A stretch of 64,000 nt of DNA from Rhodanobacteraceae bacterium (GTDB lineage Bacteria > Pseudomonadota > Gammaproteobacteria > Xanthomonadales > Rhodanobacteraceae), in the NCBI GenBank assembly GCA_016790075.1, contig JAEUPP010000020.1, positions 36,248-100,247 of the forward strand, given 5' to 3'. Below are positions 17,069 through 27,621 of the stretch, one piece after another. Numbering within the stretch: position 1 is the first letter of the stretch; each line of letters starts with the position of its first letter. A model generated the notes under the pieces. The model saw only the letters and a program-made list of their open reading frames with translations, was not told the origin of the DNA and did no database searches. Made by a program: the position numbers and the translations under genes.

Positions 17069-20000
17069 ATGTACGGACGGACTCTTCGGTCCGAGGTTGG
17101 CGTGCGTGTACGGCAAGCAGCTCGGCCCGCACGCGTTCTTTCCAGTCTGGTCTTTGCGGTGACGGCGGTGCTGACGTTTCTTGGCGGCATCAGCGCGCCG
17201 GTGCAACCCACATGGGCCTCGGCTCAGCTGATCGAGTGGGGCGTCGAAACACCGGGGCCGGTAGGCGGTACACCGGGTTCCGGGAGCAATACGGTCGTGG
17301 CGCAGCCTCCCGCAGCGCACGAGGAACCGGAACCGGCCGCCGATCCGTACTCCGACAGTGTGGGCGCGACGCCGGCCACGTTTCGCGTCGATGAAGGCGG
17401 ATCATCGACGTATACCATTCCACTTTATGTGCCGCCCGGCAGCGCCGATTTCAGCCCCAAGCTGACCCTGACCTACCAGCAGCGCGGCGGCAACGGCGCG
17501 CTCGGCGTGGGCTTCGGCATCGGCGGGCTGTCCTCGATCACGCGTTGCCGCAAGGCCAAGGAAAGCGGCGACGGCGACGCGGTGTTCCCGGCGATCAACT
17601 TCGACGGCGACCCCGGCAACGACGCCTATTGCCTGGATGGTGCGCGGCTCTGGCGGCAGTCCGGCGCGGGCAGCTGTCCCGCAGCAGCCGGTGCCAGCGC
17701 GACCTTTGAGTACGGCCTGGAAATCGATCCGGCCACGCGCGTCTGTGGCTACGAACTGTCCGGCATCATCGGTCCCGCGTTCTGGCTGGTGCAGCCCAAG
17801 GACGGCTCCTGGCGGCGTTACGGCCGCGCGGGGAATTCCACCCTGCCGCGCAACGACGGCGCCGGCAACGTGGATGCCACACAGATTCTGACCTGGAACC
17901 TCGACCGCCTGGCCGACGCCAGCGGCAACGTCATCGAGTTCAGCTACCTGCGCGATGCCGCGCAAGGTGAGATCAACCTCGATGAGGTGAACTACACCGG
18001 GCGCGTCGCCCTGTCCAACCTGCTCGCGGCGAGCCCGTCCTACGTGCGCGCACCGTACAACACGGTCAAGTTCAACTACACCGCCATGCCCGCGGCCGGG
18101 CAGCGGGCGGACTACTTGTCCGGCATGAAGCTGTCGCTGACCCAGCAGCTCGCCTCGGTCACGGTGCGCGGCACGATGAACCACGGGGCGACGCCGGACG
18201 CGCAGCAGGTCGTGCGCAGCTACTACCTCGAATACGGGACACCCACGGCGAGCGGGCGGCAGACCGTTTCGGCGCTGCGCGAATGCGCACCCGGAAGCAG
18301 CGGCGAGGTGTGTTATCCGCGCACCCGCTTCACCTGGAACAGCAACCTCGGTGCAGCCCAGGGCTTTCCGATCGCGCCGGTGTCGGCGTCCTACAACGCG
18401 GGGCTGCAGTACGCCATCGACTTCAAGGTGGCTGATGTCAACGGGGACGGCCGCCAGGATCTGGTCTGGCTCAAGGACGGCAATTGCGACAGCAGCGGTT
18501 CGGGTGCGACGCGTTTCCAGCTGATGACTTCGCTGGCCAGCGCCAACCTCAGCGGGCCGAGTTATGCGGCACCGGTGGCGACGGGCATTTACCTGAGCCG
18601 CCCACCGCTGGCTTCCCAGCCCAGCGTGCCAAGCTGCGGCAACGACCTGCGTCCGCAGCATTTTGAGACGCTCTGGCACGTCTACGATTTCAGCGGCGAC
18701 GGGCGCGACGACATCCTCGCGGGTAACGGCACGGCCTGGGTCATCCACCCGGCGCTCAACAACGGCACGACCTGGACCTACAGCGGTTTTACCTCGACCG
18801 CCACCGGCATGTCCGCAACGAGCACGGACGACGGCAAGCTGGTGGACCTGAACGCCGACGGCCTGCCGGACTTCCTGCGCGGCTCGCCCAGCATCGCGGT
18901 CAACGCGCGCTTCCTGCGCCGCGCGGCCAGCACCACCGTCGCCTACGAGTTCGCGCCCAGCGATACCGGCGTTGATTTCGAGAGCCCGCCACCGCCCGCG
19001 AACTACACCGACGTCGGCCTCACGTTCGCGAGCACGCGCGCGGGTATTCCGCCGTCGGCGGACCTCGACGGTGACGGCGCCGCGGACCTCATGGCCAAGG
19101 TCACGTTCGAGGGGCCGACCAGCGACGCCTGCCCGCTCGGCGCCAACCGCCCGGAAGCAGTAGGCGCCAGGGGCTACCTGCCCTCGGCCGGTGTCCCCGA
19201 AGACGTCGAAGCGTTGGACTGCAAGCGGTTCTGGTACACCTACCGCAACGCCGGCATCCAGCCGAACGGCCGCCTGTACTTCGCGGTGGACACCAACCTC
19301 GGTGAAGTGAGCAACACCGGTGGGCTGTCCAGTGCCGGCGGTGACTACCAGCTCGCGGATGTCAACGGCGACGGTCAGGCCGACGCGGTCTACCAGCGCA
19401 GCAACGGTTCGCAGCGCACGTTCTACCTGCGCTTGAACCGCGGCACGGCGGCACCGGCCGGCCAGGGTCGGCTGCTGCCGGAGCAGGCCACCGGCTTGTC
19501 CCTGATCCTCGATCTGGCTTCGCGCGTCCAACTGCTCGACGTCAACGGCGACGGCAAGCTCGATCTGTTCTACGCGGTCGATCTGGGCAGCGGTTCGCCG
19601 CGCTACCCGCTGAAGGCGCGCCGCTTCGGGCTATCGAATTTTGGTGCCGAAGCGGGTGTCGGCAACGCCACCTCCGACGCCCAGAATCCCGTAAGCACGC
19701 CGAGTTTTCTGATCGACACGACGGGTGACGGCGTGCCGGATCTGGTGCGCATGTCCACCAACAGCATCAGCATCGCGGTGGGCGGCCTGACCTTCGGCGG
19801 TAACGATGTGATCACCTACATCATCAACGGCCTGGGCGCGGTGCACACCATTGGCTACGCGCCGCTGCCCTATGCCTCCGTCTACGAACGCGCCTTCGAC
19901 GCGCCCAGCAAGAACTGGGGGCGCGGCTCGCCGGTGTTCGACGTGTTCTCGTCGCTGTGGGTGGTGCGCAATGCGGCGCAATCGGCGCCGACGGCGGCCA

Positions 20001-23000
20001 ACCCACTGACCACGAGCGAAGTGCGCTACCACTACCGTGGCGCGCGCATGCAGGCCGGCGGCCGCGGCTTCCTGGGCTTCCAGGAGGTCCGCACCGAAGA
20101 CGTGCAGAACTTCCTGGTCACGACCACCGAATATCGCCAGGATTTTCCCTACACCGGCCGGCCGCTGCGCACGGTCGTGGAAAAACTGTCGGCGCCGCTG
20201 CCCGATCCCTGTGCGGCCAACCCCAATGCCGCCGGCTGCTTCCGCGAGCCGCCCGCCGGCTGTGGTCCCAACGGCTGTCCGGTTGCGCCGAGCGCGCCGG
20301 TGCTGCTTGGCGTCGGCGGGCAGGTCCTCAACGACTCGGCCACGGTCTGGACCACGACCCCGGCGTTCAACCCGGCGGCCTGGCAGGCCGTGCACGTTTA
20401 CGCCTCATCGACCGACGAACAGAAGTTCGATCTCGCGACAGCGGGTCAATTGAGCTTCCAGATTGCCTCGTCCTTTGTCTTCGACGGTTATGGCAACCTG
20501 ACCAGTTCGACGGTGACCTCGCGCCACGTCGATGGAGCGGGCTCGCTGCTGACCGACGAAACCAAGACTACGAGCAATATCTACGGCTGCACCGTCAGCC
20601 CGCCGACGCCGGTCGGCTGCGCCAGTGGCCTGAACACCGAACGTCGCCGCCTGGGCCGTCTGTCGATTTCCACCGTGGACAGCAGCCGCCCCGGCACAAC
20701 GGAGGTGCGCCGCCGCGCCAGTTTCGAGTACGACGCGACACGGCTGCTGCTGAACGCGGAGATTCAAGGCCCTTACGACGCCAGCGACGAACCGGATGCG
20801 GATCGGCGCAAGCGCCTGAACCTGCGCACGGACTACGTGCTCGATGACGACGGCAACCGCACCGCGCAGTACCAGTGCGACACGGCGACTTATCCCAACC
20901 GCGCGGCCTGCACGAGTCTGTCCGGCTTCCAGCAGCGGCAGTGGGAAAGCGATCCGACGCGCGTGCAGCGCTACGGCAAGACCGTCTACGAAGACAAGGG
21001 ACGCTTCCCGCTGTACACGCTGGCCCCGTTCTACTCGCCCACGGCCGTGGGTCAGAACGATGAAAATGTGGTGATGTATACCGGTGTCGCGGTCACGGGC
21101 GGCGCCTTCACGTTGGGGGCTGCGCGCAGCGCCATCGTCATGAACCGCAACGCCTTCGGCGACCCGCTCAACCGCGTGTCCTCGACCGGCACGATCACGA
21201 CCTTCGCCTACGGTCATCTGGGCCGGGCGCGTTTTGAGACCAGCACCACCGGCAATTTTGCCGTGAGCAACTACACCTGGTGCCAGGACGTGAACGCGGC
21301 CCTGGTGCCGGATCTGCCCGCGGGCGCGCCGCGCGCCAACTGCCCGGTGGGCGCCATCTTCCGGGTCACGACCAGCAGCGTGGCGTCCACGGGCATCAGC
21401 GCGGGCTATAGCGCCGCGCCGACCCAGTACGGGTATTTCGACCGCCTGGGCCGCCCGGTGCTGACCACGACGCGGGTTTACCAGAAGGATTCCGCGAGCC
21501 TCAACCGCTGGTCCAGTGTGGCCACGACTTACGATGACACAGGCCGCACCAAGACCACGACGGTGCCCTATTTCTCGGCCGATCCCACGGCGGCGCAGGG
21601 CTTGAGCAACCGCGCCGGCACGCCGCTAGGGGCAGCACCAGCGCAGACCGTCACGAACTACGATCCGGTGGGCCGGCCAACCCTGGTGGACCACCCCGAG
21701 CAGGCGGTGAACGGCGCCAGCTCGACGGTCGCCACGTTCGACAAGCTCAAGACCGAAACCATCAATCCGCGCACCTTCCCCAGCGAGCGGTCGAAGAACG
21801 CGCTCGACGAACTCGTGTCTGCCAAGGATGCGGCCGGTCTCGTCGTAAACTACGACCGCGATGCCGTCGGCAACCTGACCGCGGTACGGCGCACGCCCAG
21901 CAACGGCGATTCCGCGGGTGTGGCCATCGCGACCACGCTGAGTTATGACCGCCTGGGCCGCAAGACCGGCATGACCGATCCCGACAAGGGCAGCTGGACC
22001 TACCGCTACAACGCGCTGGGCGAACTCGTCGAGCAGATCGACGCCAAGGGTCAGAAACAGACTGTGTATCGCGATGCCCTGGGTCGCATGGTCAAACGCA
22101 CGGAAGAACGTCAGGCGCCCGGCGGCAACACGGCCGAGCCGACCAGCGTCTGGGAATACGACACCGCGCTGCGTCCGACGGCGGGCACCAAGATCAACGG
22201 CGTTCCGAGAACCGAAAGCAACGGCGCGGGCTACGCGCGCAGCTACAGCTACGACGAACAGGGACGGCTGCTGACCTCGGTCACGACGCTCGACGGCACC
22301 GCTTACACCGAACGCATCACCTACGACGAGTTCGGCCGCCTGTTTCAACACTTTGCGCCGAACACCAGCGCGGCGGCAACGGCCGGTGAACAGACCGAAT
22401 ACTCAGCCGATGCCTACCCCGTCATCACGACCGACACGGGCACGGGCCAGGTCTACAACGAAGTGATGGCCCTGACCGCGCGCGGTCAGGTGCGGCAGGA
22501 GCGCTACCACAACAGCGCCAGTTTCCTGACGACGCGAACCTACGACGACAACACCGGGCGCATGCTGCTGCTGGTCACGGGCAACAGCGGCGGTGCCAGC
22601 GCCGTGCAGGACTGGCAATACACCTACGACAAGCACGCCAACGTGACGAGCCGCTGGAACCGGACCAGTGGCTACGACATGAAAGAGGAGTTCGTCTATG
22701 ACAATCTGGACCGGCTGGGCACGGTCACGCTGACGCGCCTGAACGGCATCGGCGTGAACCAGGCGCAGACGCTGACTTACGATCAGCTCGGCAATATCAA
22801 GACGCGCAGCGTCGGCAGCACGACCTCGACCTGGACCTACGGTACGGCGGGAACACAAGGTTGTGCGCAGAACGCCGGGCGTCATGCGGTGGGGAGCTTC
22901 GACGCCAACCGCTACTGCTACGACGCCAACGGCAACCAGATCCAGGCGCGCTACCCCGGCAACCTGACGCGGACCATCGTCTACACGGGCTACGACCTGC

Positions 23001-24724
23001 CCGAGACGATCACGACGAACGGCTACCCGGCCAGCACCACGGTCAGTTTCAGGTACGCACCGGATCGCTCGATGTGGAAGCGCACGGACGGCGCGGTCAA
23101 CGCCGACCGCATCTTCTGCAGCGGCTTTGAATCCGCAGCCTGTGCCGGTGGCAGCGGCGGCAGTTCCGCGTCCACGACGTACTTTGTCGGCAATGTGGAA
23201 ATCCGCGTCGAAGGTTCATTGACCACGACCAAGCGCTACGTCGGCTCCTACCTCGTCATCACAGCGACCAGTGCAGCACCGGCGCCGCAATACGCTTACC
23301 TGTTCCGGGATGCGCTGGGCTCGCTCGATGCGATCACGAATCAGACCGGCAGCGTGCAGCAGCGGCTGAGCTTCGACGCCTGGGGCAAGCGCCGCTACGC
23401 CGAGCCCCCGGGCAGTGCCACGCTCTGGAGCGCGCTCCCAGCGGCCGTAGCAGCCAGTTTTGACACCAGCCGCACGCGGCAAGGCTACACCGGCCACCAG
23501 CAGCTCGACGGCGTGGGGCTGGTGCACATGAAGGGCCGCCTCTACGACCCCGAGCTGGGCCGTTTCATCCAGGCCGACGACGTGGTCGAACCCGACGCGA
23601 CCCAGGGCCTCAACCGCTACACCTACGTGCTCAACAACCCCCTGAGTCTTACCGACCCGACCGGGCACCTGAGTACGCGGCAGTGGATAGGGCTGGCGAT
23701 AGCCGTCGTGGCTTCCTACTTCAGCTACGGCTTGTATTCGACCAGCGCGTGGGCCTCGTTCTCGGTGGCGGTTGCTGGCGGCTTTGCTTCCGCTTACGTC
23801 GCGACTGGCAGCTGGCGTGCCGGCCTCTGGGGCGCGTTTGCCGCGGGCGTGTTCTGGGGCATAGGCACGGGCTTTAACTCCATACGTGGCGCTCAAGGAA
23901 CCGGAGTCTTCGGCAGCGGCTTTACCAGCGGCCAATACGTGGCCAAAGTCGCCGCACACGGCGCCGCCGGCGGCGTACTGTCCGAGTTGCAAGGTGGAAA
24001 CTTCGGCAACGGTTTTCTCGCGGCGGGCGCCACCGAGGCTGTATCCCCCGCTATCGACACCATGCCCAAAGCCGGGCAGTTTGTTGCGAGTGCTGTGGTT
24101 GGTGGGACCGTCTCCGAAGCGACAGGCGGCACGTTTGCCAATGGGGCGGTGACGGCGGCGTTTCAGTTTTTGTTTAACGAAGGGGTGCACGCTAACGAAG
24201 ACAACAGCGGACGGAATGGCCGGGATGCATACTCCGATGCAGCGGAAGATGCGATGGCTGCCAAGAAGTCGCGTGCTTACGAAGTCGTTGGCAAAGCGCC
24301 GGGCGCCGATGGCGTCGTGGAGATTTCTTACGACGAACTCATGCTCGTCGTTGACTACGAGATTGACGTGGTTAGCGGCAGAAGCGCTCTGAGAGGCGGT
24401 TACGAAAATCTCAGTACAGCGGAATTTGGAGTCGAGATCTATCGCTTCGGCGACACCATTTTCTATGGGGAAGCTCCGTACGGTAACGGCGGAACACTCT
24501 ACCGAGTTACGGGTGCCCCGCCATCGTTTGGTGGGCCGTATCCTGGCGGTGACCTCAACTACATAAAACAGGGGCTCATGTTCGGAGCGCGAGGGTCCTC
24601 TGTAACTGCGATGAACGGAACAATTTCGTTATGGAATGCGTATGGTGGAGGGTCGATGTCTCACCTTTCAGAGCGAATTTATTTGGCGAACCTGGGGCTT
24701 GACATATGGAAATCAAGAAAATAG
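17069..24724 (+). CDS. SpvB/FG-GAP/Rhs polymorphic toxin
   Basis: 2551 residues. ATG 17069 has AGGGG upstream and begins a long signal peptide (VLSSLVFAVTAVLTFLGG). In order: an SpvB N-terminal domain from about residue 98 (GATPATFRVDEGG, SPKLTLTYQQRGGNG); FG-GAP/VCBS calcium-type repeats at about 450-890 (VADVNGDGRQDLVW, DLDGDGAADLM, DTTGDGVPDLV); YD/Rhs repeats from about 1440; and the Rhs core end RLYDPELGRFIQADD...NPLSLTDPTG near 2195. The last 355 residues are a Gly-rich hydrophobic region, then a tip domain I do not recognise. This is the TcB/TcC-like shell architecture that encapsulates a toxic C-terminus. The next gene overlaps its end by 19 bases, as toxin/immunity pairs often do. 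A DRIFCSGFE motif lies internally near 2012. Confidence 0.88.
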   Translation: MYGRTLRSEVGVRVRQAARPARVLSSLVFAVTAVLTFLGGISAPVQPTWASAQLIEWGVETPGPVGGTPGSGSNTVVAQPPAAHEEPEPAADPYSDSVGATPATFRVDEGGSSTYTIPLYVPPGSADFSPKLTLTYQQRGGNGALGVGFGIGGLSSITRCRKAKESGDGDAVFPAINFDGDPGNDAYCLDGARLWRQSGAGSCPAAAGASATFEYGLEIDPATRVCGYELSGIIGPAFWLVQPKDGSWRRYGRAGNSTLPRNDGAGNVDATQILTWNLDRLADASGNVIEFSYLRDAAQGEINLDEVNYTGRVALSNLLAASPSYVRAPYNTVKFNYTAMPAAGQRADYLSGMKLSLTQQLASVTVRGTMNHGATPDAQQVVRSYYLEYGTPTASGRQTVSALRECAPGSSGEVCYPRTRFTWNSNLGAAQGFPIAPVSASYNAGLQYAIDFKVADVNGDGRQDLVWLKDGNCDSSGSGATRFQLMTSLASANLSGPSYAAPVATGIYLSRPPLASQPSVPSCGNDLRPQHFETLWHVYDFSGDGRDDILAGNGTAWVIHPALNNGTTWTYSGFTSTATGMSATSTDDGKLVDLNADGLPDFLRGSPSIAVNARFLRRAASTTVAYEFAPSDTGVDFESPPPPANYTDVGLTFASTRAGIPPSADLDGDGAADLMAKVTFEGPTSDACPLGANRPEAVGARGYLPSAGVPEDVEALDCKRFWYTYRNAGIQPNGRLYFAVDTNLGEVSNTGGLSSAGGDYQLADVNGDGQADAVYQRSNGSQRTFYLRLNRGTAAPAGQGRLLPEQATGLSLILDLASRVQLLDVNGDGKLDLFYAVDLGSGSPRYPLKARRFGLSNFGAEAGVGNATSDAQNPVSTPSFLIDTTGDGVPDLVRMSTNSISIAVGGLTFGGNDVITYIINGLGAVHTIGYAPLPYASVYERAFDAPSKNWGRGSPVFDVFSSLWVVRNAAQSAPTAANPLTTSEVRYHYRGARMQAGGRGFLGFQEVRTEDVQNFLVTTTEYRQDFPYTGRPLRTVVEKLSAPLPDPCAANPNAAGCFREPPAGCGPNGCPVAPSAPVLLGVGGQVLNDSATVWTTTPAFNPAAWQAVHVYASSTDEQKFDLATAGQLSFQIASSFVFDGYGNLTSSTVTSRHVDGAGSLLTDETKTTSNIYGCTVSPPTPVGCASGLNTERRRLGRLSISTVDSSRPGTTEVRRRASFEYDATRLLLNAEIQGPYDASDEPDADRRKRLNLRTDYVLDDDGNRTAQYQCDTATYPNRAACTSLSGFQQRQWESDPTRVQRYGKTVYEDKGRFPLYTLAPFYSPTAVGQNDENVVMYTGVAVTGGAFTLGAARSAIVMNRNAFGDPLNRVSSTGTITTFAYGHLGRARFETSTTGNFAVSNYTWCQDVNAALVPDLPAGAPRANCPVGAIFRVTTSSVASTGISAGYSAAPTQYGYFDRLGRPVLTTTRVYQKDSASLNRWSSVATTYDDTGRTKTTTVPYFSADPTAAQGLSNRAGTPLGAAPAQTVTNYDPVGRPTLVDHPEQAVNGASSTVATFDKLKTETINPRTFPSERSKNALDELVSAKDAAGLVVNYDRDAVGNLTAVRRTPSNGDSAGVAIATTLSYDRLGRKTGMTDPDKGSWTYRYNALGELVEQIDAKGQKQTVYRDALGRMVKRTEERQAPGGNTAEPTSVWEYDTALRPTAGTKINGVPRTESNGAGYARSYSYDEQGRLLTSVTTLDGTAYTERITYDEFGRLFQHFAPNTSAAATAGEQTEYSADAYPVITTDTGTGQVYNEVMALTARGQVRQERYHNSASFLTTRTYDDNTGRMLLLVTGNSGGASAVQDWQYTYDKHANVTSRWNRTSGYDMKEEFVYDNLDRLGTVTLTRLNGIGVNQAQTLTYDQLGNIKTRSVGSTTSTWTYGTAGTQGCAQNAGRHAVGSFDANRYCYDANGNQIQARYPGNLTRTIVYTGYDLPETITTNGYPASTTVSFRYAPDRSMWKRTDGAVNADRIFCSGFESAACAGGSGGSSASTTYFVGNVEIRVEGSLTTTKRYVGSYLVITATSAAPAPQYAYLFRDALGSLDAITNQTGSVQQRLSFDAWGKRRYAEPPGSATLWSALPAAVAASFDTSRTRQGYTGHQQLDGVGLVHMKGRLYDPELGRFIQADDVVEPDATQGLNRYTYVLNNPLSLTDPTGHLSTRQWIGLAIAVVASYFSYGLYSTSAWASFSVAVAGGFASAYVATGSWRAGLWGAFAAGVFWGIGTGFNSIRGAQGTGVFGSGFTSGQYVAKVAAHGAAGGVLSELQGGNFGNGFLAAGATEAVSPAIDTMPKAGQFVASAVVGGTVSEATGGTFANGAVTAAFQFLFNEGVHANEDNSGRNGRDAYSDAAEDAMAAKKSRAYEVVGKAPGADGVVEISYDELMLVVDYEIDVVSGRSALRGGYENLSTAEFGVEIYRFGDTIFYGEAPYGNGGTLYRVTGAPPSFGGPYPGGDLNYIKQGLMFGARGSSVTAMNGTISLWNAYGGGSMSHLSERIYLANLGLDIWKSRK

Positions 24725-25188
24725 TTACTGCCTTTTTGGCTGCTTCAGGACTTGTTTCCTGCGGGAAATGGGTGTCGCCGAACTGCTCTGAATACATGAA
24801 AATTACTTCTGATGCAGAAAAGCGTACGGAGATACTAAAGTGGGCTGACGAGAGTATTTTTTCCGCAAACAAAGATGGTATGGAAACAGGTTTCAGTTAT
24901 CTGGTGGGGCCGGGGAAAGAGCGGATAAAGACAGTGAACGGAAAAGCCGTCGTAATTCCCGATGCCATTGTTTCGGTCGATTCCTATTTCAAGAAGGAGT
25001 CACCAAACGTACTGCTTGTCGAAAAGAAAGATGGAGTTCCGTCGGTTGTGTTTGTGGGGCTAAAGAGTTTCGAGGGGCTGTTGGTCTCAAGGGGCAATAT
25101 GGACGACTACTTCCGCCGGGTTGGCGAGAATAAACAATGGATTCCCATCATGCACGACCGGATTGCCGTCATGTGCTATTCCAACTAG
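24706..25188 (+). CDS. Lipoprotein, candidate immunity protein
   Basis: 160 residues. A lipoprotein signal peptide (KKIVTAFLAASGLVSC) gives Cys19 as the lipidated residue. The mature part includes EILKWADESIFS, LVGPGKERIK and SFEGLLVSRGNMDDY. It overlaps the 3' end of the Rhs gene by 19 bases in another frame, implying coupled translation. Position, small size and export suggest it neutralises the Rhs tip in the periplasm; this is inferred from context, not from family. It has two relatives downstream, at 25298 and 26440. Confidence 0.7.
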   Translation: MEIKKIVTAFLAASGLVSCGKWVSPNCSEYMKITSDAEKRTEILKWADESIFSANKDGMETGFSYLVGPGKERIKTVNGKAVVIPDAIVSVDSYFKKESPNVLLVEKKDGVPSVVFVGLKSFEGLLVSRGNMDDYFRRVGENKQWIPIMHDRIAVMCYSN

Positions 25189-25297
25189 ATTGCGCGCGGG
25201 CGGAGTCCGTTTCGTTGCACGGTTGACTGTTTTGGTGCGCTCATCTATGGCTCCTCGACGAGTCAACAGTCATGCCATCTGGAAGCCATGCAAACTT

Positions 25298-25765
25298 ATG
25301 GGATCGATCGCCACAGGAGCAGCGGCCGTTAATCGCTTCGTGATCGTCGCGCTGCTTGTGCTGCTCGCGGGTTGCGAGTCCATCGAGTGCGGTCGTTATC
25401 GTGAATTTATTGAAGAGAAAGACCGATACGATGCGCTGATCGACTGGGCCGACAAGACTATTTTCTCTCGCTCAATAAGAGAAGAAGACGTGCGGGATCT
25501 TGGCTTGGTCGGCCCAGGACGGAAGAGGTTGAGGGGCAAGGGGGCGATCAACTACCAGCCGCCGTCGTTGCCGGCTGTGGAAATTCGGCTCATAGGTAAG
25601 GATCTGTACAACCCCGATGCCGTTTTCTTGGGAGAAGCGAGCTTCAAGGGCTTGATCGTTGCGAGAGGCGATGTTGCGGATGCGATTTCCTATTCATCCA
25701 TACTGCCGGATGAAGTGCTTCTCAAGAAGGCGCGTGTCGCGCTTGTGTGCCGCCCGTTTCGCTGA
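25298..25765 (+). CDS. Second lipoprotein, divergent paralog
   Basis: 155 residues with a lipoprotein signal (RFVIVALLVLLAGC). It keeps the family pattern of the 24706 protein: ALIDWADKTIFS, LVGPGRKRLR and SFKGLIVARGDV. Sequence divergence is high, so it could protect against a different toxin tip. The start is uncertain; ATG 25298 puts the lipobox at residue 26. Inferred orphan or accessory immunity protein. Confidence 0.62.
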   Translation: MGSIATGAAAVNRFVIVALLVLLAGCESIECGRYREFIEEKDRYDALIDWADKTIFSRSIREEDVRDLGLVGPGRKRLRGKGAINYQPPSLPAVEIRLIGKDLYNPDAVFLGEASFKGLIVARGDVADAISYSSILPDEVLLKKARVALVCRPFR

Positions 25766-25899
25766 TGTGTCGTTTCTGATTCCCCTGCTACTAGCGGCCA
25801 CATGCGATTCTTTCCAGCATCCGTGTGACCACTGCCGCCAGATGCCTATCAGACGGCCATAACAATTCGCCGAGGAAAGGCTCTTACGGAGGAAGTGAA

Positions 25900-26274
25900 A
25901 TGATCGGATTTCTATCGTTGGCGTTTTTGGCAGCAACGGAGCAGGCTCCAGTGCCTGAGACTGTGTCGATTCGCTGTGCTATGGCGGTTGCAGCCGTAAT
26001 TGACTACTTGGAATCTTCAGAGAAGCGGTCGGAAAATGTTCGCTTTTCAACGGACGTTGCAGCTGACTATCAATCAGCTAGATGCGTTCCGTCCCGCGTA
26101 GACAAGGACCGGTCGTTTGTCTACATCGATCGCAAGATCGTTTCATCTTCGAGTAGTCATGGTACGTATCCTTCCCTTCCCCGTCATATTCCCGTCTACG
26201 TCGTAGAGTCGTCAGGGGCTGTCAGCGTCCGGCGCAGCATGCCATGTGAGGAGCAACCATCGGCTTGTGAGTAA
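25900..26274 (+). CDS. Small exported hypothetical protein
   Basis: 124 residues from ATG 25900, with a strong GGAGG box at 25888-25892. A short hydrophobic N-terminus (MIGFLSLAFLAATEQA) suggests export, and three to four cysteines suggest a disulfide-bonded periplasmic protein. The C-terminus reads SMPCEEQ; the 26957 gene ends VPCEEQ. It sits inside the immunity array and could be another immunity-type protein. No family recognised. Confidence 0.55.
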   Translation: MIGFLSLAFLAATEQAPVPETVSIRCAMAVAAVIDYLESSEKRSENVRFSTDVAADYQSARCVPSRVDKDRSFVYIDRKIVSSSSSHGTYPSLPRHIPVYVVESSGAVSVRRSMPCEEQPSACE

Positions 26275-26439
26275 CGAAAGCGAGCCAAGGTGGTGTTGGA
26301 TCATAACCGCTCGAAGGTTGGATTTTCTGCGGTAGCTGGTGATTTCTCTGCCACCAAAGCCGCTGTTTGTGGCGGCAATGGCAGAGACGGGCATGTATCG
26401 GTGACGATCGCGGTTTGAGGGAAAGATTTGTCTCGACAT

Positions 26440-26922
26440 ATGGAACTCAAGAAATTAGCGGTGGCTTTTTTGGCTGCGTCAGGGCTGGTTTTGTGTGGAC
26501 GCTGGGTATCGCCGAACTGTTCCACATACATGAAAGTCGTTTCTGATCCTGCCAATCGTGCAGAGATACTTAAGTGGGCCGATGAGAGTGTGTTTTCGGT
26601 AAACAAGGACGGTCTTAAGACAGGGTTCAGCTACTTGGTCGGACCGGGAAAAGAGAGAATAAAAGCTGTGAATGGAAAATCCATGGTAGTTTCGGACGTC
26701 ATTATCTCTGTCGACTCATATTTCAAAAAGACCCACCCGATGTATTGCTTGTAGAGAAAAATGATGAAAGGCCGACTGTCGTTTTTGTTGGGCGGAAAAG
26801 TTTCGAGGGATTGTTGGTGTCAAGAGGCAGCATGGACGAATACATCCGCCGAGTCGGTGAGAACAGACGATGGATTCCAGTCGTGCACGACCGGATTGCC
26901 GTCATGTGCTATTCCGACTAGG
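26440..26922 (+). pseudogene. Frameshifted copy of the 24706 lipoprotein
   Basis: The sequence follows the 24706 gene closely from its start (MELKKLAVAFLAASGLVLC) through SVDSYFKK. A single-base deletion near 26731, beside an A-run, then shifts the frame and brings a stop at 26752-26754. The other frame continues the homology to the end (LLVEKNDERPTVVFVG, then HDRIAVMCYSD). The truncated product would be 104 residues. Typical of a displaced toxin/immunity copy that has decayed; the bases upstream of the start also match those before 24706. Confidence 0.75.
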
Positions 26923-26956
26923 TTGCATACAGATTAGATCCTCCCTGCTCTAGTGA

Positions 26957-27379
26957 ATGGTTGACTGCTGGATGAGTCAGGCTGTTTTCCGTGAGTGGGA
27001 GCTTCTGGGTGATGCGGCCTGCGCGCGCGCTTTCCCAAACGCACGAGACCAAAGACCTGTGCTTCGGATTAAATTTTCCTGGATCTATAGTCAACGGCCA
27101 ACTTTTGCAGCCTTTCGCTTCTCGGTCTGCTTCCTTGTTGCAGCAGTGTTCTTAGAGCAGGGCTGCAACTCGGTCAACACGCAGGGGTCAGATGGTCGTT
27201 TCGACGAGACCACACAATGCTGGGAATTCAGCGGTCCATGGAACCCAAAGGTCGTGCGAGAAGGCGATCAGTGCATGGAAGTGCTCGAAACGAAAGCCGA
27301 ATGCCTTGTCGATGGGAGGCGGACTTGGGTTCCCGCGGTTTACGAGATTCCGGTGCCTTGCGAAGAGCAGGGCAAGTAG
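26957..27379 (+). CDS. Possible lipoprotein in the immunity array
   Basis: Up to 140 residues. A hydrophobic segment before a cysteine (FSVCFLVAAVFLEQGC) resembles a lipoprotein signal if translation begins at GTG 27059, giving about 106 residues. The C-terminus reads YEIPVPCEEQGK. The start is unclear and no good ribosome-binding site was found. It is co-directional with the lipoprotein cluster. No family recognised. Confidence 0.4.
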   Translation: MVDCWMSQAVFREWELLGDAACARAFPNARDQRPVLRIKFSWIYSQRPTFAAFRFSVCFLVAAVFLEQGCNSVNTQGSDGRFDETTQCWEFSGPWNPKVVREGDQCMEVLETKAECLVDGRRTWVPAVYEIPVPCEEQGK

Positions 27380-27498
27380 CGGTGGTCAGGGCGGGCTTGG
27401 ATCGGTGGCGGCGGGGGAGTGGGTGGGGCAAGTTGCTGCGGTCCCCGTAGAATCGTTGCTGGCGAAGCCGTGTTTAGTACAGGTCGCCATGACGGTGG

Positions 27499-27531
27499 TC
27501 AGCACGCAGGGGCGGGATGACCGTTTCGACG
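27499..27531 (+). repeat. Degraded second copy of part of the preceding gene
   Basis: The stretch GTCAGCACGCAGGGG...GTTTCGACGA repeats 27172-27205 (GTCAACACGCAGGGG...) with a few changes. It is what remains of a tandem duplicate that is no longer open. The surrounding 27380-27621 has no gene. Confidence 0.45.
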
Positions 27532-27621
27532 ACCGGGCATGCTGTGTAGGCAGGGGACTTGCCAAACCCCTGCGATCTGTTAGTACGGATTCGTCGCATG
27601 GCGAGGGTCGCAGGTAACAGC

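Noticed and set aside
17402-19531. 709-residue antisense frame inside the Rhs gene
   Set aside because: It lies inside a gene with clear SpvB and FG-GAP content; the frame is open because of codon bias.
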